64,000 bases of DNA. Origin: Aphidius gifuensis (lineage: Eukaryota; Arthropoda; Insecta; Hymenoptera; Braconidae). The notes beneath the pieces were generated by a model that was not told the origin of the DNA, searched no databases, and saw nothing but the letters and a program-made list of their open reading frames with translations. The DNA lies in assembly GCF_014905175.1 (NCBI RefSeq), contig NC_057790.1, positions 7,998,001-8,062,000 of the forward strand. The letters run 5' to 3'. The position numbers and the translations under genes were made by a program. This document shows, piece by piece, positions 9,485 through 22,690 of this stretch (positions within the stretch are counted from its first letter, which is position 1; the number at the start of each line of letters is the position of its first letter).

Positions 9485-12400
9485 TGAAGAATATTCACAT
9501 ATACCATGTACTTAGACAAGTAGTGGTGGTTATGATGGTGGTGGTAGTTCAGAGAGCAATCTTGTCGAAAATATCCGACGTACCTATATATTTTGTAATA
9601 TACATACATCCGCATGTGTATATGAAGAAACCAAAAAAAAAAAAATAAAAAAAGGAGAATGAATGTAAAAAAAAAAAAATGAAAATGGTCATGTTAGAGC
9701 AAATGAGATGGAATGATGAAAATAAAAGAAATTTAGTGTATAAAAGAGCGCGACAATTAAAAAATATTATTTTTTAATTTTTTTTTTTTTAGACAAAATG
9801 GCAAGTAGTTTTTTGTATTTTTTAATTTTTTTTTTTTCAGCTCTTAAATACTCATGCACACATGCGAAATTATAAAATTTGTTTGTGGTTTGTTGAAAAT
9901 CATAATGAAAGCAGAATTATTTTTTTAATTTTTTTTTTTTTGGACAAAAAAATACAAAGAATTTGGGATGGAAAAAAAAATATATGTATGTTAAAATGTA
10001 AAATCATAAATTTAGTATTGTGATGACTATTTATTTTGGAAGAAGGATACATTTTGAATTGCTTTTTTTTTTTGAAAAAAAAAGTTGTAAAATGTAAATG
10101 TAATTCATATTTGGTCTAAATGTTGAGCTGGAATTTTTATTATTATTATTTTATTTTTTAACAAAAAAAAAAATGTTAAAACTAAAATATAACATTTTAA
10201 TTATAAATATTTGATTAACATCTATTTTGAAGCTTAAAAAATGTTCAATTTACATTTTTTTTTCCTTCAAACTATGTGGATTTAAAAAAGCTCATTTTCG
10301 ATGATATTTAAAAATGATAATTTTCATTCTATATAAATTATTCTTTAGAAAAAAATCATCTCCTGACGAAGAATATTAATTTTACAAAAAAAAAAAAAAA
10401 AAAAGATATTTACAACAATGAGAAATATTTAAAGATGGTTTTTGTATCTTTTAAGCATCGAATATCGATTTGAATTTTATGAATAACAGAAATTTTCATA
10501 AAAAGTTATTTTGCAATTATTTTGAACGAATAGCAAGTGAAAGCGAGATGTTGCAAGGGGTTGAGGGTAAATAATAATTGAAAAGAATATAGAAATAATA
10601 AAAAAAAACAAAAATTTTCATGTAGAAATGACGATAAAAAAAAATACATATATTTATTCACAAATGCAATCAATTTTTGTTTTTGTTATTTTTGTTATTT
10701 TATAGTATTCATTTTATAAATTTTATTATTATATACTGAATTTTATGAGAATTTTTTTTTTTTTAACAAGGGGGAGGGGTTATACTCGTTGCATTTTCGA
10801 TCGATTTTACTCGGGCGACTAGTATAGTAGTAACAGTAGCGTCATCGTAAATCGTATGGACCCGGGTCAATTTTCAACTTTTGAAGTTACGTGGAGCCGG
10901 TTTATTCACTGGAAGATTCAAAGGCTGAATAACTAATGTATCCACCAATACAATCATGAACACATAAAGTATAGACACAATGATATTGAGAAAAAATAAA
11001 AAATAAAACTCGACTGGATACTAAAGTCAGTTTTCATATACAACAATGCACATTCACAAATAATTTCTCTCTTGTACATTTACTATAAAAAAATGTAATA
11101 AATGTATCGAAAAAGCTTTTTTTTTTTTTCAAATTTTTCACTGTCAAGTGACTATTTTTTTTCTGAGAAGAAAATAAATTTTCTATACCTGATTTTTTGT
11201 CTTGACGTGACTTGAATATTTGAAAAAAAAATATTCTCAATTGAGTTTTATTTTTTTGAATTACAAAATTTGGATATTAATGTTTATTTTTTCCCTCAAT
11301 TTGAGCATCAGTTGTTGAGCTTCAAGAGAGATATTTTATATTTTTAAGTATCAAATAAAATGGGTAAAAAAAATAATAAAAAGTGAGAAAAAAAAAATAA
11401 ATAAAAAGTGGATTGAATGGTCGATTCATTGGTGGTCAACTACCGGAAGAGCACGTGTTCAATTTCCGCCAATATATAGACGTGTAAAAAATCAAAAAAA
11501 GGAAAAAGGGAAAAAGGAAAAAAATGAGATAAACACGATAGAAAAGTAAAAATAAAAAAAATAAAAAAGTAAGAAAAGTACGTGCCAGTAAAATTTAGGA
11601 CAGCTGGGTGATGGAAGCTATATGAGAGATCAAGAGTGTAAGAGAAAGTGTAAGGGTGTGTTTGTATAAGCTAGGAATAAAGGTATAGAGGTTAAAGCAT
11701 TGAGAGAAATGGAAAATCCTAACACGTTTTATTTCCTCTTTTGGCGCGGAAAATACGACGCATGGCACGTGTGAGGTATTTTCACGAAGGGATTTTCATA
11801 CTACTGTTGGCGCATATAGTTTTTTTTTTTATTTTTACACCCTCTCAACTTTATTCTCGTTTTTTATTCTTTTATAAATCTGAAAGCGAATTAACCCTTA
11901 TTCTTTTTCTATATAACAATTGTTGTTATTATTATTTTTTCAATTTTTAATATTTTTTTCCATAAATACTGTTGCACTTAAAGAAAATAGATTTGCTATT
12001 TTTAAAACATTTTTTTGCATATGATAAAAAGTATATTTTTTATAAATTTTGTCCACTTTTTTTAGATTTTCAGAGACTTATTTTTTATTTTCAGAGAATT
12101 TATTAATATAGCCAAAAGTGTATACCTATGGAGAAAAAAATCCTATGTGGACATTACAGTTTTTTTTTGTAAATTTGAACACAAGAACGAAAAAATATAA
12201 AATAAGGGTGTTCTGTTAGAAACTGTACTATATTATCAATTTGTATTCAAGATCTTCTTAAAAAAATTTGTTTTTGCATTAATAAATTATAAATATAAAA
12301 ATAAATTAAACATAAATGTAATGGTAAAATTAATTACAAATCTAAATTAACTTGATATGATTTAAAAATATAATTATTGTTGTTATAATGCCTATTTTTA

Positions 12401-14240
12401 AATTTTTTTTAACGTATAATTGTGATGAGTTTTTTTTACTAATTGTTTACATTTTTGTCATGGAAATTGTCTAACTTTTTCTGTATTATTTTCGTTGTAT
12501 TATTTAAGAATATATGTACAATGGGTTAAAAATATACAGATGTATCTTTCTAGCATAATTCTAATAATAAAGATATGTTTCTTCAACTTTAACACAATCT
12601 TTTCGTGACACTTACACTTTTTAATAACTAATAACTAGTATGATAATATTGATTGTCGATTGACGACTATTTACTCACGTTAAAATTTAACTTTTAATAA
12701 ACTGTGAATGTTTTTTTCATTTGAGTCATCAGCAATATTGACAATGTACAAACAATTTCCATGATTATTTGAAGCTGCACTTGGTGCAATACACTGTGTT
12801 CTGGTTCCACACAGTGAAATTTTGATGAAGCTTTATGTTTTTTTTTTTCTACGTGGTTAAAGTGAAACACTGATGCTTTCCGCGATAAAATTAATCAAGT
12901 CATTTCAAGTCTTAAACATCTGTTAGAACATCTGTAATGTTCTGTAATGAATCCTGTTTATCCTCAATTTTAGAACTTAGATCTTCGAAAGACTATAAAA
13001 TTAAACTCGAAAAAAGCTTGCAATTCGAAAAAATATCTCTCTATATTAATTGTACAATCAGTTGTTTAAAAAAATTAACTAAAAATATTTTGAATCAAAA
13101 ACAAATATATGCAATAAATAACAGCTTTTCCTAATGTGACAATTAGCAAAATATAAATTACTCTTATTAGATGTTGTAGAAACTATATATATAATGCATG
13201 AAAATACATGTGTCTTGTGTGTTATCATGTCCCCTATTACTCTTGTTGAATGTTGGACGCCCTTGGCCTTTTACCTCTTAAACTTACTCGTCATTATTGT
13301 CGCTTTCTTCGCCCTCGCAATATACTGTAACATAGTTCCATTCGACTAAACTCAAATCTTTATCTGTTCTATTCACATCTCAAGTTCGCAATTTCCTCAT
13401 TGACATTGCTTTTATTTTTTTATCTTTTTTTCCTTTTATTTTCCTTTTATATCCATTTCAATTGACAACTGTTAGTCACTCTTTTTTCATTCGTCTTCAT
13501 GTGATGAAGATATCTTCAAAGAAAAAATCAATTATTACCATACGATTAATAATTCATGAATTAAATAAATTTGTATATTATATGTATAGAAAATAGATAA
13601 ATAAAAAAAAAACAATAACACGCTTATAATGAGACAAGTCGACAGATTTTTTCACACATCATCTGTCGGATTTTTTTTTTTTTTTTGAACAGTTGACGAA
13701 GCTACCTTTTTTTTCTTATCTTCAATCATTTTTTTTTTGAGAAATAAAAGAGTGTGTCAAATTTCGAAGTTGAGTTATTCAATTTTTATTTTTGTTATTT
13801 ATATATTTTCATTTGAAAAAAAAAAAATAAATATTAAAAAGCAAAAGGGAAAATAAAGAACAATAAAGGTATAGATAAATAAAAATTGATCTGACACGCG
13901 CCAAAATTTGAACTTGAAGATGGCAGATGTTATGTTGCTCGTCATTCAGTTGAAAATTTATCATGATAAGTCGATGAAGAAAAAAAAAATGATTTCAAAA
14001 TTTTTTAACATTTTATAATTTTTTAAAAACTATTATGTTTTTTTTAACAATTTATAAAAATATATGATTTTTTAAAATACAAAAAAAATTTATACATTTT
14101 ATTGAAGTTTTTTGCTGATTTTAAGGGTGGGTGGTTTTTTTTTTCTAATATTTTTTTTCCAAATAATAAATGAGCATCGATATAGGATAGGGGTAGAAGT
14201 TATTCACAAATCTACTCCATTGAAGAGGGCACGCGTTATA
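9481..14240. other. AT-rich non-coding stretch
   Basis: Long A and T runs and no convincing coding exon. A GC-richer island at 10780-10930 includes the palindrome GACCCGGGTC at 10859-10868 and could be regulatory. A further small pyrimidine-rich region lies at 13240-13500. Confidence 0.5.
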
Positions 14241-14259
14241 ATATTTCAGGGTTCCCCAC

Positions 14260-14327
14260 GACCCCCGAGTGAAACACCTAGACCTCGTGTGTGTTCCATC
14301 AGAAAGTTTCACCCTCGCCCGGGGGTC
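14260..14327. other. GC-rich imperfect hairpin
   Basis: The arms GACCCCCG and GTGAAAC at 14260-14275 pair with GTTTCAC and CGGGGGTC at 14306-14327. The loop is 30 bases with one asymmetric bulge. The stems are strikingly GC-rich for this sequence. It could be a structured RNA, or an inverted repeat left by an element. I recognise no known small RNA. Confidence 0.35.
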
Positions 14328-17300
14328 TTACAACTGTGCGTACATATATTGAACGCAATATTACGTTTAATACGTGTGTAGATTGAATATGCACGTATAT
14401 ATATACCAAGTTGACTTTTCGTAGACCCCGAAAAAACTCATGGCACCCTCTTTCGAGTGCTTGAAAACCACTATTCACTATGAACCGAATAAGATGCAAG
14501 GTGGATTTTTTTTTTTACTTTTTTTCATTTAACCCCTTTTACGTCTTGACATTTTTTTTTTTTGAGCTTTAGATATGTATTTTTTTTTTTTTTTTTAAAT
14601 ATTTTTGATGTATGTTTTTTTTACTGCAAAAGCAATCGTTTGCATTCAAGTAGCCACAAAGTAGTATGAGGGATGACAGTAGACAGAATTTTTTAAAATT
14701 TCCTTTGATGTTGGGAGGTTTGTATGACACAACCACTTGACCATGGCTTTTTAACCACATAAAAGTTTTAGTTTAACGAATGTGTAGAAAAATTAATTGT
14801 TTTTTATGAAAATAAAAAAAAAAAACACATAAAAACCGCATATAAAATAAATTACTATTTAATAAAAACAATAAAATATATTGTTTTACATTGAAAATAA
14901 AAAATAATTACTAAAAATATAATTAAGAAAGTGTAATAGAGTAAATGACTATAATAAAAATAAAACACAATTGAAATTAAATTAAAATAAATAATTAAGC
15001 AAAAGACATATTGAAACATTAAAATGTTATAAACCACTAATCAAAATTAATAATTAAATATTTGATAAACATATATATAGAAAATTGTGACTCTATTTTT
15101 TTAATCAACAATTTAATGAAATGAATTTTATTTAGTTTGAATTTCATTTTGACGAATTTATTTTTATAAATAGATACATTTGCAATTGAATGGAGCATTA
15201 AATACCCATCGATTAGGTTTCAAAAAAAAAAAAAAATTTGGATCAACTGAATGTGTGATTCTTTTGGGATCAAAAATATAATAATGTATATACATGTATA
15301 GTTTATAATACGAGAGTACAGAGCAGGATATAAATAAGAGGGGGAAGCAAATATAAGACCCAGGTGAATATCCCGCACTAGACGATTTTTCATTTTTCGA
15401 TGCTACCGAAAAACTTTGACAATGGACGCGTGTCACTGAGGCTGAAGCAGCTGCATTTGCCACTGTTTGTCGCAAACACATGGCAACTACGATGACGATG
15501 AAATAAACTTTGTAGATCTCTTCGCGAGATCAAAGCTCCCAGACATTATTTCTCATTTATTTTTTTTTTTTTCAATTTATTTATTTATTATTTTTTTATT
15601 TTGCTTAACGTGTACTTGTTTTATATAGTTGCGAAAGACGCAAAGTATATATAAGATCGAAAAATGTATACACAAAAAAAAAAAGCAAAAAAAAAGCAAA
15701 GATAAAAAAGGGGGAAAAGTGTATTGTAATAAGTGAACAGGTGATGGTAAAAACATGTTTTACTGTTGAATAATTATTTCTTGTCTTTTAATTATCAGAA
15801 TCGTACAAACTTTGTTAAAAAATAAAAAAAAAACAAAATTATTTCCTTCTGTTGATTTAAATAATAGTAAATTTAAATAAAAAATTATTACTCTTTTTTT
15901 TTCACTTTACTCATTTCTACTAATTTTTTAGTTAAATGATCGAAAATTATTAGAAATTAAAACAATTAGAACACTCAAAAGATTTTAAAATCACTCAAGG
16001 AACATTTATAATTTTTGTATAACAGAAATATTTTTTTCATAATAAAATGTATTCTATTTTACTCCACATGTATTTATAATTTTTATGATAACTTTATTCG
16101 TTTTTTAAGTAAAAAATTTCATTTTTTTCAAAATAATAATATCAAGATGTGATAAGAAAGTAAATTTATAGAAAAGAAGAATTTTAATATTGACTATTAT
16201 AGTTACTATTAGAAATAATAATTTATAATATAATCCCATATGAAATGTATCAGCCGAACAATAAATTAGAATTATATTTGGTATATTTTTCCGGTTGAAT
16301 TTTTTTTTTTTTCCCTTTAATAATGGCAGCTGCATCGTTTTATATATTTATATGTGACGTCACATCGATACATGGTATATTCTGAAGATAAGATCTCGAT
16401 CCCAAACTGTGTTTATAAGGAAAAAAATAAATAAAATTATATTGTATCGCGGTTTTGTTATGTAGAAAGCAAAAATGTCAGGTATACTTATATATATAAC
16501 TCATTGAATTCACAAGCTAAAGACACAGTTAGTGTGTTGCCAAAAAGGTTTAGTAAATAAAAGTTTATATATATTTGGAAAACAAACTAAAGACTTTTAG
16601 TGTAGTATATATATATATCGAGTGACTTTTTAAAACAAAAATCGAAGCTCCAATAAATTTATAAAAATAAAAACATAAATTTTAAGATGGTCTTCGGGGA
16701 ATCAGCCGATCGATTGAAAGTTATATACAACTTGGCTCTTCTTTCGTGTTTAAACTTAGACAAGTATTTTGATACAAACAGTATCAAATTATTGCTCTAT
16801 TTTTTCTCATTTAATTATAATTTCTTTTTTCGAAAAATTTCAGCTTCTGGTAGTCTCCAATAAATTAAGTTGATTAACCAAGAAAAATAGCATAGCTAAT
16901 ATATTTTTTGAAATAATTTAAAAAAAAAAAAAAAAAAATACAGTTGGGGGCGTCATGCTCTTGCTGTAAATCAAGAAAACTTTACAAACCCACCCAACTT
17001 TTATTTCTATTTATTTTTATTATTAATTTGTATAAAGGTTATTCTTTATTTCTTTTTTTTTTCTAACTGAAAAGTTTTTATTTAGATTATGACTTTTTCC
17101 ATTTATCTAGGTTTTTAAATATTGAATATGGCTTATATTTCCAACGTTGGGAACCTCTGTTACAATGTGCGCACACGCAAACACAATAGGACATGGGACA
17201 AAAACTTCAAGGCATAGGTTTCTTCATTCTTTACCTGGTGATCGTCAATATAAACTGATTTATTTCAGCATCATTGTGTCCCTTCGCATCTGTTCGCAGT

Positions 17301-19152
17301 TTTTTTCGTTTTTTTTTTTTTTTTTATTTATATTTTATTTTTTTTCTAAACAATTTTCCATGGGAATATAAACATTTTACCTGAAAAATGTCTTGACAAG
17401 TATTTTGCATCAATGGGATACAAAAATACATTGAAATTCTTGCGATCATATCAAAATCGATTGTAAATAAATTGTTGTATTTTAAATTTTAAAATCTATA
17501 TATATTATTTTTTGTTTTTATCGTTTTTTTTTGCTCATAATTTCGAAGGGTTGTAAACTGAAATAAATTTAAAAACAATAATTTAATTTAAAAAACGAAA
17601 ATCCGTGACAATTTGCAATTTACAATTTTAGTAATTTTGTATAATATTACGAAGCTTACCCGGAGAATCGAGCTCCACCCTTTAACCTTCGAGTTCCTTT
17701 CCATATTTGTTTTTTTACGCTATGAGTTCTCCTTTTTCCCTTTAGAGCAGTTTTGTTGGCCTTGGGTGGTAAAACACCCTCAACTCTGCGAAAAGTTATT
17801 TAGAACTCACTCGGGACATAAGAAATTCAGCATACCCCCGGATTTTTCACAAGGGACTTAAAAATAAAAGAAAAAAAAAAACATGCTCTTAGTTTTGCTC
17901 TTGATAAACTTAATTTGTATTTGCATTTTGCAAATTATATATATTTTTAGTTTTATATACTAAAAATATAAATTTTTTAAAATAAAACGAATAAATAAAT
18001 ATTAATTTAATTTATAATTGCAACATTATTTTGTATAAATAAAAATTTCAAAAAAGTTTTGGCACTCAATTGGAACTATGATAAGAGCAAACATTGTATA
18101 ATTTATGTTTTAACGACACTTGATGTATAAAATCTCATATATTCTAGTCACAGCAAAATAAAACTGATCAACAATTTAAATAATAAAGCTTATAAAATAA
18201 TTGAAGTCATGCTTTTTTTATATTTCTTTAAAATTTTTATGTATATTTTCTATGTAATTGAGACTTCCATAGAAAAATCCAAGAGCAAGTTGCAAAAAAA
18301 TACCAATGATGACTCACCATGTTGATAAAATTTCAATTTATTGTCAATTAATTAACAATACACAGCACATTTCTAAAAACCTTTGTAAAACAATTACGAG
18401 ATATATACAGTTTTCTGAGCTATACATAATCAAAACGTTGAATAAAAATATTTTATGTAATAAAGGATATAATTCTTGCGAATAATATATAAAACAACAT
18501 GCTTTCTAAAAATAGAACCTATATTCTCGAAGACAATTAAAGGCGCAAACAAGAGAGTATGAAATATGTCAATTATATTGTCACAAACAATTCATATATA
18601 TAAAGTTCTATTATATCATTAACAACAATAATAATATCACTACCATTATTATTTATTATTAAAAATAAATTTATATTGAAAATCAAATTCCTGGAAGTTT
18701 ATTAAACATCTCCAATTATCGATAAGCATTATAACGTCGCCTGGAGAAGCTCATTGATTTCTGTTCTGTAATATCACATCATCAACTCTGCTAGCAACCC
18801 TCTCTAATATTCCAGAAGCAAGAGATTAATATCCTCATTAAAACCATCTGATTTGCAAATAGAAAAAAAAAATAAACTCGCTATATATATGAATTGATAA
18901 AAATTGTATATAAAAAAATAAGTAAATTTATATAAATATATAACATCAATACAATTAAAAAAAAAAGCTTATAATAATAATAATTTTTAATAACGATTTC
19001 AATTGAAGATGAATGATAATAATATTATATAAAGTCCAATCACAAATTACGTGCATTCATCCGCGATTAATCCACAAGTATATACATCATGTAGAAAAGC
19101 GAGAGGGTTAAAGTAGTAAACGATATAAAGATAAAAAAATAATAAATAAAGA

Positions 19153-19189
<37 letters not shown>

Positions 19190-22000
19190 GTGTGTGATTT
19201 AGTTTATGTTAAAAATTATTTAAACTCACACACTGTGTCTATACAGGATCAAGGCCGCCGCGGTTGATGCATCATCTCTTTTTTCTCTATGTTGTCATTT
19301 GAGGAGAGCACGTTTGCGTATATAAAAATGGATGTATGTATATAACAACCCCTCTTAAATATAATATAGAAGAATACGCATTAATTTATATATCTGCATA
19401 CGCATGGTATAGGCTATTGTCATGATAATTAAGTGTAGTGAACCAGAGCTTTAAATATAAAAGTATAAAAAAAAAATTTTTGGACCAGATCTTTTTGCTT
19501 ATAAATTTATTTGTGGCAGGAATAAATATTATATGTGTGTGTATTGCATATTTAATAAATGGAATATAAATTTTTTTTTTTATTTTTTCTTTATACAGTA
19601 ATCAAGTATACATGCGGCCACATTTATGTGAGTCGTCGTGTCAGTGGTGGTGGTGATGATGATGTGCATGCGTGACCGGGTCTTGCTAGCTGCTAACAAA
19701 TGCAGCCAGGAAAATCTACCTGGGAAAATCGGACTTATTTCTGATGCCAACTGACTGACTGAAAAAAAAAATATATAATTTTATATATATATGTGTTAAT
19801 ATGTGCAGACCAAGAAGAACAACACGCACTGCATGTGTATAAACGGATTCAAATTTTTATCATGTCTCATTTTATATACCCTTTTATTCCATTTTTTTTT
19901 TGTATTATATATTATTATAATTTTTCATCTACCTTAACGCCTTTATATTGTACGCATTATATAGTCGAAATGTTGTTATTATTTTTTGCCAAACTCCGGA
20001 TGCACAATCCGTATGAAGCGTTAATGTTAATTACATATAATGTGTGCCACGGATTTTCTTGTTTTGTGGAAATGAGAAAATAAAAAATATAATTTTTGAC
20101 GTCTTGATTGTTACGTTGGTGTTGCAAATTAATGAATCTCCATAACATCTGGATTATAAACTTTATAAAATTAATTTTTTCATACTTGTTGGTTTTTTTT
20201 TTTTTTTTGTGTCTTTCCTTTTTAATGAAATGTTTTTTATCAAGAACAACGTGAGAACGACTTGTGAAAATTTAAATGTTTTTTTTTTTCATTTTTAATA
20301 ACAGAAATTCAAGTTGGATATAATTATAATGGTTTTTTTTTTTTAAGGCGGAAGATATGAAATAAAAAATGTTGAGCCGAAAATGTTGTTGAAGCATATG
20401 GCATTTTCCATGCTTCATAATGTCCCAACACTAACACATGTCTGTTGTGTTACATGAGGGTATTTATATATCCTTATGTTGAAATGAGAAGAGATGAAAA
20501 AAAAAATAATATAAAGTATATATTTTGTGTTATTTTGAATGTAATACGGTAGCTGGTCTTGACGTTGTCACCTCGGATAAGCATCTATAAACCCTCATAA
20601 TCATCACCAGTATATACATATATGCTTTAATGTTCCCGAGATATCTTGAATCTCGAAGAACCTGGACTTTTGGGCCTTTTATTCAAACTCTTTTTCTTTT
20701 TATCTTACGGTATATATTTTTTATCTTTCGCTACCAACACTTTTCAAGCGACCAAAATATAATAATCTACAATTACAGAACTTTTTTTTTCAAGAATCCA
20801 ATGTATATTTACAATTTAAACTTTCTAACTGGTATTTTTTTGCAACGAGTCTACTAAAATTCAAACTTATTTGTGTTGTAATTGTTGATAAATTTTGGTA
20901 ATTGACCTTGAAAAATAACAGTAAATTGAGCAACAATTTAAATCGAAATTGTCTTTCAGTAATTGTTGATTTTTGTTGTTTTTATTGTTGATCAATTTTC
21001 GAAATTTATCTCAAAAATAAGTCTGCATTTTTCCAACCTGTTGCAAATAAAAAAACTATTGAAATTCTGTCTAATTGTAAAAGTAGAATCACTTTTTTTT
21101 TTTTTTTTTCATATATATAAGGGTTGCAAAAAAGGTTCCCTTCACGACTGTAGTAAATTCAATGGAACAAGAATCACACATAGGTTTTAGTGAAAGAAAT
21201 TTATCATCAAAAAAGTCTCAAATTTTCTCCAGATTTTTCCAAAATTTCTCGGTAAATTAAAGGTATGTTTTTTAATGAATGAAATGCGAAAAAAATCTCT
21301 AATTTTTTTCTAGTTTTGTTAATGATTTTTCCAGAAGTCTCAATTACGTTTAGCTGATGGAAAAATTCCGCGAAAATACGGTGAAAATACGGAGAATTAT
21401 TTTTACCAAGATCAACTTTTTTTTTTTGATTTTCTTTTATCACACTATTTTGACAAACGATTCCGCAACGATTTCTCTCTGACTTCCTTTGATTTTCCGT
21501 AATTTCGGAGTCAAATCACGATTCATTCATTATATTAAAAAAACAACAACAACATTAGTTATAAAATGATTAAAAAAATAAATAATTTACCTGTACAGCC
21601 ATGCTGTGACAATAATAAAACAAAATAATAATAAAAAAGTAAAGGGGGTATGTTTTAGCGGGGCATATCCTGCAGACCGGGGGTACAATCGCGATAAATT
21701 GTGTATATATTTATAAAGTATACATATAAAATATATACCCCTATCTCTTTTTAATGTTTTTTCCCTCTTTTATTTTCTATCCACGCCCCACCATCATCAT
21801 TCGTTCTATAACCACCGCTATTGCAACCCCCTTACCTCCTCTTATCATGACTCTCTTGATTCCCTTTCCACCATGAATATACTACCACCTTACTGACAAA
21901 ACCCCATATAATATAAGTCCTTATATTTCTTCCCGCCACATGAAAAAATACACCGGGACAACAAAAACGATAATAACCGAGCTTAACCGAATATTAACGA
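14328..22000. other. AT-rich non-coding stretch
   Basis: No supported gene. It holds an (AAT)n run at about 19153-19189 and modest GC-richer islands at about 15360-15540, 17640-17860 and 19240-19320. The short open frames over these islands are not recognisable as proteins. Confidence 0.5.
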
Positions 22001-22115
22001 ATCAAGTTAACGCGGGCCAGCTGCAATTTCATTTGGACAAAGAATACGTTTGGATTGGCATACAGTGACTGCGCGGCAAGCAACACAGCACGGCTCAGCC
22101 CGCAACCAAAGGTAC
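22001..22115. other. GC-richer island of unknown role
   Basis: About 100 bp with far fewer homopolymers than its surroundings, including a GGGCCAGCTGC E-box and a TTGGACAAAG stretch. It ends in CCAAAG followed by GTACAA, which would pass as a weak splice donor. It could be a conserved enhancer or a non-coding upstream exon. Nothing else supports an exon. Confidence 0.25.
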
Positions 22116-22120
22116 AAAAA

Positions 22121-22183
22121 TTGTTGTTGTTGTTGTTGTTGTTTTTTAATATATATTTATTTATTAATTATCATCGATGATAA
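22121..22183. repeat. (TTG)n microsatellite and 16-bp GATA palindrome
   Basis: Seven TTG units lie at about 22121-22141. They are followed at 22168-22183 by the perfect palindrome TTATCATCGATGATAA, which presents two inverted GATA cores around ATCGAT. Confidence 0.6.
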
Positions 22184-22449
22184 AAAGTGTATACCAAATT
22201 AATCATTACTTTAATGGATAAAAAAAAAAAATTAATTAATTGTTTTAAAAATAAATTATTATTATAATTTGAAGCAATTTTTTTTTACTAATTATTATAA
22301 CAAATATATATTAAAAAAAAAAAAAAAAAATTATATTGTCGTGTTCAGTGAATGGTTTGTCATTATTTTTATATTTTTCATGTATACTCATTATTTTATT
22401 TATATTTTAAAAATTATTTTTCATTTCGGAGCTTTTGGAGTAATAATAT

Positions 22450-22690
22450 AAATAAAAAAATGTGTGTGTTCGCGGGGGATCGTTGCGAAGACGGGCGTAA
22501 AAAAAGAGGGACGTAAAGGGCGGCATGGTAGATGTGGAGGGGAAATAAATACGAGGATAGAATAGTGGAGGTGCGCGCGCGGGCGCGTGCTAAAGTTGCT
22601 GTACTGTGTTGATCCCCGAGGAGAGACGAAAGAGAAAAGAGAAACGACAATTTAGTATTCCACGATCCGGTGTTGTGTGCGTGTATGTTT
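22450..22690. promoter_or_regulatory. CpG-dense, G-skewed island
   Basis: This is one of the most CpG-dense stretches of the window, with GTGCGCGCGCGGGCGCGTGC at 22571-22590. Purines are strongly over-represented on the plus strand. It may be a promoter of an unrecognised transcript or a distal Tet promoter. The open frame on the minus strand runs through poly-T and is not protein-like. Confidence 0.3.
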
